Counted from the first letter of the stretch, positions 44,406-55,008 are shown. The stretch: 64,000 bases of DNA from Rana temporaria (GCF_905171775.1 NC_053499.1:23727686-23791685), one strand, 5' to 3'. The notes: generated by a model not told the origin, from the sequence alone. Numbers and translations: made by a program.

Positions 44406-45464
44406 GGGCCAATTCACACTGCAATACATTGCCAGCTGCGTTAGGGGGCAGTGTGGTGCACGATTCTGCACATAACATGGCTCCCTTCTTTTTGTTTTGT
44501 TTTGTACAAGCTTTATTTGTGTACAAAACGTTCACTTCATTCACTGCAACATTGCAGTGCGATTCAGGCTGGTGTGCTGCAAAAAAATGCAGCATGTCTG
44601 CATTTTACTACAGCGCTAGGCTGTGTTGCAGTGTGAATGGGACACATAGGAAACAATTGGGCCAGATTCTTGTAGAATCTGCGGCGGCGTAGCGTAAGCC
44701 ATTTACACTACGCCGCCGCAACTTACTGGAGAAAGTGCCGTATTCTCCAAGCACTTGCTCCGTAATTTGCGTCGGCGTAGTGTAATTGGCCCGGCGTAAG
44801 GCCGCGTAATTCAAAGGGGGCGGCTTGTATTTAAATTAAGTGCGCCCCCGCGCCGTTTGAACTGCGCATTCGCCGGGCGGAAAAATCGCCCAGTGCGCAT
44901 GCCCCAGTTCACGACGGAAAACGTCAATGACGCCGACGTGAGCGTCATTGACGTAAAGTCATATTCGCGGACGACTTACGAAAACGACGTAAACGACTGA
45001 AAAAGCCGACGCTGACCCGACGCCATACTTAACATGGCATACGACGGATCTACGTAAACTTGCCCCTCATATTAGCAGGGGCAAGTTTACGCTTACGTAA
45101 ACGTCGTAAATTCTCTGCGTCGTCCGCGCGTACGTTCGGGAATCGTCGTAAATTGCTAATTTACATAAGCGACGGGGAAAACGACGAGGCGACACCTAGC
45201 GGCGGGAAAAGAAATTGCATTTAAGATCTGACATCGTAAGAGCCTTACGCTTGTCAGATCTAAGGGATATCTATGCGTAACTGATTCTAAGAATCAGTAG
45301 CATAGATAGGTCGGGCCAGATTAGGACTTACGACGGCGCAAATGGCTTTGCGCCGTCGTAACGCGTTTGAGAATCTGGCCCAATTGTTTCCTGTGTGTCC
45401 CTGCGGTGACATACATTTTACCATGCGGTTTTACCATGCGCCCGTATATAGTGTGAATTGGCCC
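44406..45464. mobile_element. Outer MITE with GGGCCAATTCACAC ends, split
   Basis: GGGCCAATTCACACTG at 44406 is mirrored by 'agtgtgaattggccc' ending at 45464. The two remnants facing the insertion also mirror each other: 'gggacacataggaaacaatt' against 'aattgtttcctgtgtgtccc'. Confidence 0.88.
44660..45380. mobile_element. Family B hairpin MITE nested in a palindrome
   Basis: GGCCAGATTCT at the left and 'agaatctggcc' at the right. CAATTG lies on both sides (44654-44659, 45381-45386). The left hairpin is 'tgcggcggcgtag' / 'ctacgccgccgca'; the interior has 'gcgacacctagcggcggg'; the right-end hairpins are at 45224-45361. Confidence 0.88.
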
Positions 45465-45567
45465 TTGTAGCACAGTGCCCGCTATACCTGCAGCTAATGG
45501 AGACACAATGAAGACATAGCACAGGTCAGATGTGTGTCAGGTGAAATACAAATGAATGTACTAGGAG

Positions 45568-47385
45568 GCTGGGTTGGTTCACACTTATGCGATTGCAAAC
45601 ATCGCATGTGATTCGCAACGCATTCCTGTGCACATCACATACAATGTCTGTGCGATGCGAATTCAGCTATACAGTTTGTATGGCTGAAACCACATCGCAT
45701 TCGCGCCAAAGTGGTTCAGGACCCTTTTTTATGGTTTGCACTGGAATCGGATCGCATGGGTGTTCAGACCAGGGCTGGGACAAGGTGTGGCTGCCCTGGG
45801 CACTGTGGAATCGTGTGAGGATCGGGGGGCACCACAAGGAGATTGGGGGGAGAGGATTGTGTTGGGAGGGGGAATTTGGGAGGAGGGGCAGGAGAAGGTA
45901 AGAATTGTTCTAGGAGGGGAAACTTGGGGAAGTGTGCTAGAAATGGTGATTTGGGGGGGGGGGGGGGGGGGGGTTGTGATGAGAGGAGAGATGGGAAAAG
46001 AGGATTTGTGCTAGAATGGGGGATTTGGGGGGGCGGGGGGGTCTGTGCAAGCAGGGCCTGGACAAGGGGTGGGCAGGAGGGGTGGCTGGCCTGGGCACTG
46101 TGGAATCATGTGAGGATCGGGGGGCACCACAAGGAGATTGGGGGAGAGGATTGTGTTGGGAAGGGGATTTGGGGGGGGGGGGAATTGTGTTGAGAGGAGA
46201 GATGGGAAAAGAGGATTTGTGCTAGGATGGGGGATTTGGGGGGCGGGGGGGTCTGTGCAAGCAGGGCCTGGACAAGGGGTGGGCAGGAGGGGTGGCTGCC
46301 CTGGGCACTGTGAAATCATGTGAGGATCGGGGGGCACCACAAGAAGATTGGGGGAGAGGATTGTGTTGGGAAGGGGATTTGGGGGGAGGGGCAGCAGAAG
46401 GTAAGAATTGTTCTAGGTGGGGAAACTTGGGGAAGTGTGCTAGAAATGGTGATTTGGGGGGGGGGGGGGGGATTGTGTTTAGAGGAGAGATGGTAAAGAG
46501 AATTTGTGCTTGGATGGGGGGTTTGGGGGGGGGGTCTGTGCAAGCAGGGCCTGGACAAGGGGTGGGCAGGAGGGATGGCTGCCCTGGGCACTGTGGAATC
46601 ATGTGAGGATCGGGGGGCACCACAAGGAGATTGGGGGAGAGGATTGTGTTGGGAAGGGGCAGCAGAAGGTAAGAATTGTTCTAGGTGGGGAAACTTGGGG
46701 AAGTGTGCTAGAAATGGTGATTTGGGGGGGGAATTGTGTTGAGAGGAGAGATGGAAAAATAGGATTTGTGCTAGGATGGGGGATTTGGGGGGGGAGGGGG
46801 TCTGTGCAAGAAAAGGTAATATGGTGGCAGGGGGGATTTGTGCTAAGAGGGGAAAAGTTTTGGGGAGGGGAATTTGTGCTAGTTGGGATGATCGGGGGAT
46901 CTGTGCTAGGAGAACACATTTTCTTTTTTGGGGGGGGGGGGGATTTGTGCTAGGGTGGGGGTTTGGGAGGGGGAATTTGTGCTTGGTGGGGAGATTTGGA
47001 GTGGGGAGGGGGGGATAGTATTTGTACTCAGAGGAGAAATTGTGTTGGTAGCATATATGGAATGAGAGGATATGAGCTAAGCATGCAGATTAAGGCGCAA
47101 TTTTTTGGGGGCCAGGGGATTTTTGTGGAAACAATTTGGCATGTTTGCCCTGGGCACTAGATGACCTTGGCACGGCGCTGGTTCAGATCCATGCAATCTG
47201 ATGCCATACGATTCCACAGTTTGCTCTACGCTCTGCAAACCGATTTGGGGGTGTCATTAACTTTCTATGGACACCCTCAGCGGTTCGCAGAGAGCAGTGT
47301 GAACTGCCTGCGACTCAGATTCGATACGGGAACCTGCACAGGAATCGCTGTGGTTCCCGCATCGCACCAGTGTGAACTGAGCTGG
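45568..47385. mobile_element. Family S MITE split by a hAT element
   Basis: Left 'ggctgggttggttcacactt' and right 'cagtgtgaactgagctgg' are inverted. The conserved 'gcatgtgattcgca' and 'tgcgatgcgaattcagc' lie left of the insertion and 'aaccgatttgggggtgtcat' right of it. A related intact copy is 59155-59517. Confidence 0.85.
45770..47180. mobile_element. hAT-like element with internal satellite expansion
   Basis: An 8-bp duplication GTTCAGAC/GTTCAGAT lies at 45762-45769 and 47181-47188. Ends CAGGGCTGGGACAAGGT and 'accttggcacggcgctg' are inverted with four mismatches in 17. The interior contains about four tandem units of 210-283 bases, starting near 45770, 46053, 46263 and 46546. Each unit begins with 'cagggcctggacaagg', so part of the terminus itself was amplified. 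G runs (45952-45973 and others) are frequent. The many Gly-rich plus and Pro-rich minus frames are repeat translations. Confidence 0.9.
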
Positions 47386-47939
47386 AAGGGGTGGCTAAAG
47401 CTGACAGGGAACACTTATCAGGGAAGATACTGAAACAGAGGAAGACAGTACAGACGGGACAGAGTGAAGTCTGTGTACACTCCTGGCCCTCAGAGCCTGT
47501 ACTCACCCCCAGCCTGTCATGATGATCATTGGTGTGCACAGCCTATCCCATTAGGGTTTGCACCCCAGAGCACAAACACACATGCATGTATATCAGCAGA
47601 GCAGTGCACAGTGTCAGCAGAGCAGAGATTGGTGTCAGTAAGGCAGTGGATGGTGTCACTAGTTTTTATTTAAAAAAAAATGTTTTTACAATTTTGTTTC
47701 ATTATTTTTTACAATATTATTATTCTTTTTTATTTTTTAGGAGCCTTGTAGGGGGTCTTTGGTGAAATATCAAGGGTCTAAACAGAGGGAAAGGGACTGA
47801 GAACAGAGTCTCCCCATTCCCTTTCTCTGCAACCTCAGCTGCACTGGGTAGTGAACGAATGGGAAGTGCTCTGTGCTGAGAAGCTTCCTGTTCATTCACA
47901 ATAGTTCACTATGCTTCAGTTAAAGCGGAAGTAAACCCA
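47386..47939. other. No gene seen
   Basis: Contains short duplicated 'agcagagcagtgcacagtgt' motifs near 47595-47625 and T-rich sequence. No supported frame. Confidence 0.5.
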
Positions 47940-47943
47940 ATGA

Positions 47944-48149
47944 TTTAATAGTTTCCAAAGACAGTTACATTCCCGGCATGCCGGAAATGCTAACTGTCTC
48001 ATTGGCTGTGCTCTCAACCAAACTGTCACACCATCCAATGGCTGGTGTCATAACTGATCACATGTGCAGCATCATGGCAGTTGAAGATTAAACAGAGGCC
48101 AAGATGGCAGCTTCCTTGGCTGAAAATGATAGGTGGGTTTACTTCCACT
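47944..48149. mobile_element. TTAA-flanked MITE
   Basis: TTAA at 47940-47943 and 48150-48153. Left AGCGGAAGTAAACCCA, right 'tgggtttacttccact'. Interior 'catccaatggctggtg'. Confidence 0.8.
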
Positions 48150-48153
48150 TTAA

Positions 48154-49199
48154 GAATGAACACAGGAGTGACTGGTACAAATCACTAATTGTATATATTC
48201 AATCATCCATCCTGAAACATCCCCCACAGCAGTCAGTGGGAGAGAAGCTGGCAGCACTGCAGGGCGGGGAGTGGGGGGTGCCAGGAAGAAAGGGAAATTG
48301 GCACTGTGTAGGGTGATTAGGGTGTGCCCAGGCACACCTGATGCGCACGCCTATGATGATCATGATGATGACGGTCTAATTAGAAAGGCTGAAGAAGCCA
48401 CAGTAGCAGCTTCAGACCCGCCACCTACCTGGCTGACAGTGGCAGGAACAGTGGTGGGTGTCTGGAGAAGAGTAGGACCTTCCCGGCCTGCGTATTCTTG
48501 CATGGTAGCTCCTCTTCTTTCGGCCGACATGATGAAACTACTCCCGTGCTGGTCCTCGACAAGTCCTAATGGCCACCCGGTCCCAGTGGTGATGTGATGC
48601 TCAGGTACAACTGGTCCATTCTCATTACCATCTTCATCTGCCTGGTGGTCCTTTGGAGAATGAGGTGCCGCTGTAAGGTAGACATCTTGACCACGCTGTA
48701 CCGTAATGCTTCATTCCTCCCAGGATACAGATGGCGGTCCTGATGTTGCTCCGGCCGCAGGTCATGTCTGTCTACAGGTAGATGAAGACTCCCTGAGTGA
48801 CCTCAGATGGGCTAATACGCAGTATACAGGGTAGCCCTGGAACTTCAGGAATGAGAGGCAAAATATATTCACAGGGCTCACAGATGGAAGTGATAAGGCA
48901 GCCGTCACCAGTGAAAAATGAAACAATAAAATGGCTGAGCCAGTCCTTCCTCCAGAGGAATTAGTTGTTTCCAAAATGGAGGCTGAACATCATCCAGAGG
49001 TGAGTCCAGCTGACAGACCTGAGGTAAATGCTGACTCCGCCCAGTGACAAAGAAGGATATACAAGTAAGAGGTTACTCATTGGCTGGATGTTTCCCCCCA
49101 AAAGATTTGTCACCAATCCAGTGCTCAGCATCTGTGGTAAATCTTCCTAGCAACAACATACAGCTTGTGTCACCTGAAGTACAAAACATGATAGAAGTG
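48154..49199. other. Low-copy-looking DNA with traces of old coding sequence
   Basis: 48600-48695 reads 'RYNWSILITIFICLVVLWRM' followed by 'RCRCK', a good single membrane segment with basic flank, preceded by AG and followed by a GT. Further on, 48782-49018 reads as polar, acidic protein ('DEDSLSDLRWANTQY', 'PEELVVSKMEAEHHPEV') but with in-frame stops. This may be a decayed gene or transposase. I cannot assign it. Confidence 0.3.
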
Positions 49200-49603
49200 T
49201 TAGGCTGCATTCACACCTGAGCGTAGGTCGTTCGGTCGTTTTTCCCGGCGTTTTGTGGCGCGTATTCATGCTTATTTGTGCGTTTGCATACAGCGTCGTC
49301 CGACGTTTTTGTACTTCGACGTTTTTTATTTTAGCCAATAGGAAAAATGATCATCTTTTTATCACTTGTTGCTATGTTGGTAGATTTTTTTTATCTTCTG
49401 CCTGGGTGAAATGTTCTATTGATTAAAGCGACAAAACGCCCGTAGCAAACGCTTGTTGTCGCGCTAGTCGCGGGATTGCCGTGAGGTGAAAATCGGGATT
49501 AAGAGGTATGTGCTGAGAAAAAAAAAAAACCACCGGCATTCTGTCGGTAGGATGGCACGACTCCGTGTGATGTCAGAATTTTTTTTGAGGGTGAACCTCC
49601 ACT
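49200..49603. mobile_element. Family S-like fragment
   Basis: Left 'taggctgcattcacacctga' at 49202 is a family S end. Near the right, 'gagggtgaacctccactttaa' (49585-49605) is a family C right end. The two are fragments fused together. Confidence 0.5.
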
Positions 49604-49637
49604 TTAAGGGCTTGTTCACACTACATTTCTAGCGTTA

Positions 49638-50139
49638 GGCCCCGTACTCACGACCAAACATGTCTGCTGAAACTGGTCCGCAGGCCAGTTTCAGCAGACA
49701 TGTTTGGTCGTGTGTGGGCGCGAGCGGGCCGAATTCCAGCAAACATTTGCCCGCCGGGCCTTTTCCCAGCGGACAAATATTCCTGGACTTGTTTTAAAAC
49801 AGTCCGCTGGAATCCTGCCCGCTCGGACATGTACGGTCGTCAGTACAGACCTACCGTACATGTCCAGGCGCCCGCCGTCCCTCGCATGCGTCGAATGACT
49901 TCGACGCATGCGTGGAAGCATTTTAAAGGCGGGCCGCCCACGTCGCTGCGTCATTGTCGCGGCGACACCGCGTCATCGACGCGGCGACACCGCGGACACG
50001 CCCCGCGTATTGTTTACGCGCGGACTTCTGTACGATGGTGTGTACAACCATCGTACAGAAGCCCTCTGGCAGACATGTATGGTGAAAACGGTCCGACGGA
50101 CCGCTTTCACCATACATGTTTGGTCGTGAGTACCCGGCC
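49638..50139. mobile_element. Family H multi-hairpin MITE, complete
   Basis: TTA on both sides (49635-49637, 50140-50142) and ends GGCCCCGTACTCACGACC / 'ggtcgtgagtacccggcc' suggest a PIF/Harbinger-type target. Almost all of its 502 bases fall into consecutive hairpins: 49656-49706 ('aacatgtctgctgaaactgg' mirrored), 49827-49862 ('acatgtacggt' mirrored), 49884-49913 ('cgcatgcgtcgaa' mirrored), a GC-rich set at 49935-49995, 50025-50061 ('cttctgtacgatgg' mirrored) and 50074-50120 ('acatgtatggtgaaa' mirrored). It encodes no protein. Confidence 0.92.
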
Positions 50140-50455
50140 TTAGACTCGTGTTAATAAGCTTTAGTATGGGTGTTAGACTGGCGTTTTACAAGCGTTAATG
50201 TCAAGTTAAAAATGCTCCCCAAACACCATATGGACAGTTTTGAAGCGTTGAATGAGCGGTAAGGCGCATTAAAACCGCTCAATCGCCTATTCCATAACAG
50301 AAAATAAACTAATTCTAACGCATTGCAACCACACCGCAACAGCCTGCCAGAGTGTTTGCGATGCTCTACCATAGACTTGAATGGGAGGCGTTGAAAGAAA
50401 GAAAAAGCCTCCTGACGCAACATGAGGCTTCAGTTTTAAAGCAATGCGACACTAA

Positions 50456-50620
50456 GGCTGGCCATACACCTATAGATTAACTGCAGATTTTCTTAAGTTA
50501 GATGGGAAAAAGTGGGAGATTCTTCCATCCACACAGTTTAGCGTAGATGGAGGAATCTGTTCCACTTTTTCCATCTGACCATAGAAAATCTGCAGATAAT
50601 CTATAGGTGTATGGCCAGTC
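50456..50620. mobile_element. Small palindromic MITE, TAA target
   Basis: TAA at 50453-50455 and 50621-50623. GGCTGGCCATACACCTATAG mirrors 'ctataggtgtatggccagtc'. Inner parts also pair ('agtgggagattcttccatc' with 'gatggaggaatctgttcca'). The element is one long hairpin. Confidence 0.9.
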
Positions 50621-50623
50621 TAA

Positions 50624-50995
50624 TGCCTTGTACACATGATCGGAATTTCTGTCGGGATAAACTCCGACGGACTTTTCAGACGGAATTCCGTTCAAGCTGT
50701 CTTGCATACACACTGTCACACCAAATTCCGACCGTCAAGAACGAGGTGACGTACAACGCTACGACGAGCCGAGAAAGATTAAGTTCAATGATTCCGAGCA
50801 TGCGTCGACTTGATTCTGAGCATGTGTGTTTTTTTCTCTGTCGGAGTTCCATACAGACTAATGGAATTTCATCGGAAAAAAGAGGACATGTTCTCTTTCT
50901 AAGTCGTCGGAATTTCCGAAGGAAAAACTCAGATGGTGCACACACGGTCGGAATATCCGTCTGACTTTTTTCATCGAAAATTCTGATCGTGTGCA
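50624..50995. mobile_element. Family H MITE, TAA target
   Basis: TAA at 50621-50623 and 50996-50998. Left TGCCTTGTACACATGATCGG, right 'attctgatcgtgtgca'. The interior repeats 'gtcggagttcc', 'cggaatttcc' and 'agcatgcgtcgac'. It shares its left TAA with the preceding MITE. Confidence 0.85.
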
Positions 50996-51136
50996 TAACA
51001 CTACTTGATTTGATAGTGTGAACAGCAGTGTGTGCTGTCAATTGCATCATTTGCATAGGCCTTTGATGGGCGTTTTTAACGCCTCTCATACGCATGGATT
51101 TAATGCCAATGTGAACTTAGCCTTAACTGTATTTAA

Positions 51137-51300
51137 CCCCTTCACACTGATGGTACGCATATATGCGACCTCTCGGAGGGTGGGTCTTAACATATATGCG
51201 CACCAGATTGTAAACAGAGCTGTGGCGAGAGCAATCGCCCTGCACCTGTGCCCAAAAGGCCCAATACACGCAGACAGAGCATTCTAGGATTAAATACTAG
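51137..51300. mobile_element. Left part of the same TTAA family as 36097-38878
   Basis: After TTAA (51133-51136): 'ccccttcacactgatggta', 'cgcatatatgcgacctc' and 'gggtgggtcttaa', paralleling 36097-36160. It ends where a family B element starts. Confidence 0.75.
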
Positions 51301-51301
51301 A

Positions 51302-52092
51302 GGCCAGATTCTCAAAGAATCGGCGTTGGCGTAGTGTAAGCCATTTACACCACGCCACCGCAACTTACAGGAGCAAGTGCCGTATTCTCCAAGCACTTTC
51401 TCCGTAATTTGCGGCGGCGTAGTGTAAATGGCCCGGCGTATGGCCACTTAATTCAAAGGGGGCGGCTTGTATTCAAATTAAGCGCGCCCCCGCGCCGATC
51501 GAACTGCGCATGCAGAAAAAGAGCCCAGTGCGCATGCTCCAGCTCACGACGGAAAACGTCAATGACGCCGACGTGAGCGTCATTGACGTAAAGTCGTATT
51601 CGCGACGTAAGACGACGTAACCGACGGAAAAAGACGACGCTGACCCGACGCCATACTTAACATTGCATACGGCGGACTGGCGTAAGGTTACCCCTCATAT
51701 AGCAGGGGTAACCTTACGCTGAAAAAGACGACGCTGACCCGACGCCATACTTAACATGGCATACGGCGGACTGGCGTAAGGTTACCCCTCATATAGCAGG
51801 GGTAACCTTACACTGACGTAAACGACGACTACGCAACGCAAATTCGTTCGGGAATCGGCGTATCAGGCTCATTTGCATAGTCAAATGAGAACTGAACGTA
51901 AACGCCACCTAGCGGCCAGCGTCGAATTACATCTAAGATCCGACGGTGTAAGTGACTTACACCTGTCGGATCTTGGCCGTATCTATGCGAAAATGATTCT
52001 AGGAATCACTTGTATAGATACCCGGGGCCAAAAACAGAGATACGACGGTGTTTCCTGAGATACACCGTCGTAACTCTTTTGAGAATCTGGCC
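51302..52092. mobile_element. Family B hairpin MITE with a 94-bp internal duplication
   Basis: GGCCAGATTCTCAAA mirrors 'tttgagaatctggcc'. CTAG lies on each side (one extra base at the left). The left hairpin involves 'agtgtaagccatttacac'; the interior has 'gccacctagcggccagcg'; the right-end hairpins are at 51936-52073. Confidence 0.88.
51627..51814. repeat. 94-bp tandem duplication in family B element
   Basis: 51627-51720 and 51721-51814 differ at only two or three positions. Each copy carries a hairpin 'ggcgtaaggttacccctcat' / 'aggggtaaccttacgc'. Confidence 0.95.
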
Positions 52093-52494
52093 CTAGAATA
52101 TTACAGATGTGAATGAAATGGTTATGGATGTTTATGCGTCTAAGTGCATGGAAACAGAAGCGCTTGAACCATTGCATGCGTTTTTTTTACTCAGGGTCTT
52201 ACCGCCAGCAAGGTCCTGCGTAGATGTCAGTGTCTTATTAAGTCGGTGTATATGAGGTGTCCTTTCACATGGGCAGCCAGTTTTGGATCCAGCCTGAACC
52301 ACAATGTATGTCGGTGGGCCAGTGGGGGGAATTTATCATAACTGGAGCAGCTGTGTGTGACAACAGACAAAATGCATGTGAGGGGATATAAATCAGCTTG
52401 AAGTGTCTTAGCAACGTCCTAGCAACAAGGCAGGAAGGATCGATGACATCTCTGAATTTTTGGCCCGTGAGGTACATAAACAGGCTACACCTAT
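52093..52494. other. No gene seen
   Basis: Probable remainder of older elements. 'taagtgcatggaaacagaag' and neighbouring sequence show no match within the window that I can see. Confidence 0.4.
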
Positions 52495-52655
52495 AGCAAG
52501 GGTATTATTTAAATTTGTTCAAAGAGGCACAGTTTGTTTTTATCTACAGGCGCCCCTTGTGATATAAGGACTTCCACGCATGCGTCGAATCATTACGACG
52601 CATGCGAGGGATGGATTTACTTTTGTTGGTAAAGGTGAACTAACCCTTTAAATCC
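52495..52655. mobile_element. Right-end fragment of the 52668-type MITE
   Basis: 'atagcaagggtattatt', 'gcacagtttgtttttatcta' and 'aggtgaactaaccctttaa' match the right part of 52668-53632. Contains a hairpin at 52575-52608 ('cacgcatgcgtcgaa' mirrored). Confidence 0.7.
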
Positions 52656-52667
52656 AAGTCAGTTTAA

Positions 52668-53632
52668 AAGGATAGTTCACTTTTACAGGAAAGGGATGTT
52701 TGTAGATTAAAACAAACTGTGCAGCTCTGACTAAAGATGGATATACACCTTGCTATAGGTGTAGGCCATTTATATACCTTATGAAGCCTGACTGAAATAC
52801 TCTCAGGCCATTGCTAAGTACTCTCAAGACGTTGATAAGAGAGGCCTAGTCATCACTGCTCACCTCCACCATCACAGGAGTGAGCTCTTTCTCTGATTCA
52901 GACCCCCTCACATGCTCTTTCTCTCCCTGGATGCAGTAACTTTGAGCTCAGCATTTGAGAGCTCACTCCTGTGATGGTGGAGGTGAGCAATGATGACTAG
53001 GCCTCATTTAGCAATGTCCTGGGAGTACTTGGCAACGTCCTGGGAAATTTCCAGTCAGACTTCATAAGGTATGTAAATGGCCTACACATATAGCAAGGGC
53101 TATATTCAACTTTAGTCAGAGCTGCACAGTTTGTTTTTATCTACAGATGCCTCTTATCTGCATAGGCAGTTTTGTGGTAAAACCCCTTTCACACTAAGGG
53201 CATTTTGCAGGCGCTATAGCGTTAAAAATAGCGCCTGCAATCCGCCCTTAAACAGCTGCTCTATTCATTCCAGTGTGAAAGCCCAAGGCTTTCACACTGG
53301 AGTGGTGCACTGGCAGGCCGTCAGAAAAAGTCCTGCCAGCAGCTTCTTTGGAGCGCATTAGGAGCAGTGAACTCACCGCTCTTAAAAGGGCTCCTGCCCA
53401 TTGAATTTAATGGGCAGCGCCACCGTACCGCCTTCAATACGCTGCTATAGCGGCACGTTGCAGGCAGTTTTAACCCTTTTTCGGCCGCTAGCGGGGGTTA
53501 AAAGTGCTCCGCTAGCGGCCGAAATGCGTTGCAAATCCAACGGTAAAATAGCAGGGTTTTACAGCTATTTTACCGCCGACGTTATGGGCGGCACCAGTGG
53601 GAAAGGGGTCTAAATGTGAACTATCCTTTGCG
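52668..53632. mobile_element. Palindromic MITE with a nested element
   Basis: Left 'aaaggatagttcacttttac' and right 'aaatgtgaactatccttt' are inverted. Inner arms pair across 52915: 'gctcacctccaccatcacag' with 'ctgtgatggtggaggtgagc', and 'aggccatttatataccttat' with 'ataaggtatgtaaatggcct'. Confidence 0.88.
53181..53610. mobile_element. Family S-like MITE nested, TAA target
   Basis: TAA at 53178-53180 and 53611-53613. AACCCCTTTCACACT mirrors 'agtgggaaaggggtc'. The interior hairpin 'gcaggcgctatagcg' / 'atagcgcctgc' lies at 53207-53240, and 'ttcggccgctagcggggg' / 'cgctagcggccgaa' at 53480-53525. Confidence 0.85.
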
Positions 53633-54118
53633 GACATAAAACAGATGTTCTCCATTTACATCTCTTATGGTTATAACTGCTTTAAGGCCAGAAACCTTTT
53701 TTTTTAATCCATACTTTTGTCACCTATGAGTAGTTTCTTTGGCCCCAAGCACACTGGGAATTTATCTCTGGTACATGGGGCTCCGAGGTTTAGCTGCGGG
53801 TTGAGGGCACAGATGCTCCACCCAGCCTATAAAACTCTATGAGAGGCTGAGCGCTGCTGCACCTGGACTGGGTTGGGCAGTACACCTAGTGGTACCTAAA
53901 CTTAGATCAGTGTGTGTCTAGGGATGAATGGTCAGAACCCAAGAAGTCTGTATTCTGGGCATTCTTCCCTGGGCACCCACTGCCCTAAACGCACATACAG
54001 CTACATACAACGTTGAGCCACAGCAGCTGTCAGCCTCTCGTGGCTTTTGACAGACTGCCGGCCCCTGTGCCCGCTGCCTGCAGCTAAGCACCAGAGCCGC
54101 CAGAGATAAACACCCAGG
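53633..54118. other. No gene seen
   Basis: Unremarkable sequence with poly-T at 53699-53705. No exon supported. Confidence 0.5.
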
Positions 54119-54838
54119 GGTAGATTCAGATAGATTAGCGGATCTTTAGATCCGCGTAATCTATCTGATTTACGATCCGCCGGCGCGAGTTTTTGAGGCT
54201 AGTGCTGTATTCAGAAAGCACTTACCTCAAAACTTGCGGCGGCGTATCGTAAATCCCCCAGCGGAATTCAAATTCCGCAGCTAGGGGGCGTCTACAATTT
54301 AAATCAGGCGCGTCCCCGCGCCGATCCAACAGCGCATGCGCAGTCCGCGATTTTTCCCAGCGCGCATTGCTCCAAATGACGTCGCTAGGATGTCATTGGT
54401 TTCGGCGTGAGCGTAACTTGAGTCCGGCCGTATTCTGAATCGACTTACGCAAACGACGTAAAAATTCAAAACTCGGCGCGGGAACGACGGCCATACTTAA
54501 CATAGGATACCCCTCACATAGCAGGGGTAACTATACCCTGGAAAAGTTGAACGCAAGCGACTTAAAAAAAAAGCGGCGGACGGGCGTTCGTTTCTGAATC
54601 GGCGGAACTCCTCATTTGCATATTCGTCGCGTACAAAAAACGAAACGCCACCTAGAGGCCAGCGGGAGATTACAGCCTAAGATCCGACGGTGTAAGTCAC
54701 TTACACCTGTCGGATCTTAGGGAGATCTATGTGGAACCTGATTCTATGAATCAGCCGCATAGATCCGGCCGTCGGAACTCAGAGATACGACGGCGTATCA
54801 GGAGATACGCCGTCGTATCTCTATCTGAATCCGGGCCA
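54119..54838. mobile_element. Family B-like MITE (GGTAGATTCAGATAGA end)
   Basis: The left 'ggtagattcagatagat' pairs with right 'tatctgaatccgggcc'. Interior 'cgccacctagaggccagcg' and 'cccctcacatagcaggggta'. The right-end hairpins are at 54680-54819. The left end has a hairpin 'ggatctttagatcc' at 54140-54153. Confidence 0.85.
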
Positions 54839-55008
54839 CAGTGTCCAAAGAAATCAGTGGTAGGTGACAATAGTATCAATAAAAAAATTATTTCTTGCCT
54901 AAAAATAACATAAACGGAACGGAAGTAAACAGACAAAATGCTAGGGCCCCATGCACCTGGGATATATGCCCAGTTTGCACGGGAACATAGGCCCCATTTT
55001 GCAGCTTG
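54839..55008. other. No gene seen
   Basis: Short linker. Confidence 0.4.

Larger units (their letters stand above)
49608..51122. mobile_element. Family S element hosting three MITEs
   Basis: TTAA (49604-49607, 51123-51126) flanks GGGCTTGTTCACACTAC and 'ccaatgtgaacttagcc'. Its own sequence is 49608-49637, about 50140-50455 and 50999-51122. Three complete MITEs lie between. Confidence 0.75.

Noticed and set aside
45843..46623. Glycine-rich plus-strand and proline-rich minus-strand frames
   Set aside because: Products of G-rich tandem units inside the hAT element. Complementary frames on both strands are open because of composition.
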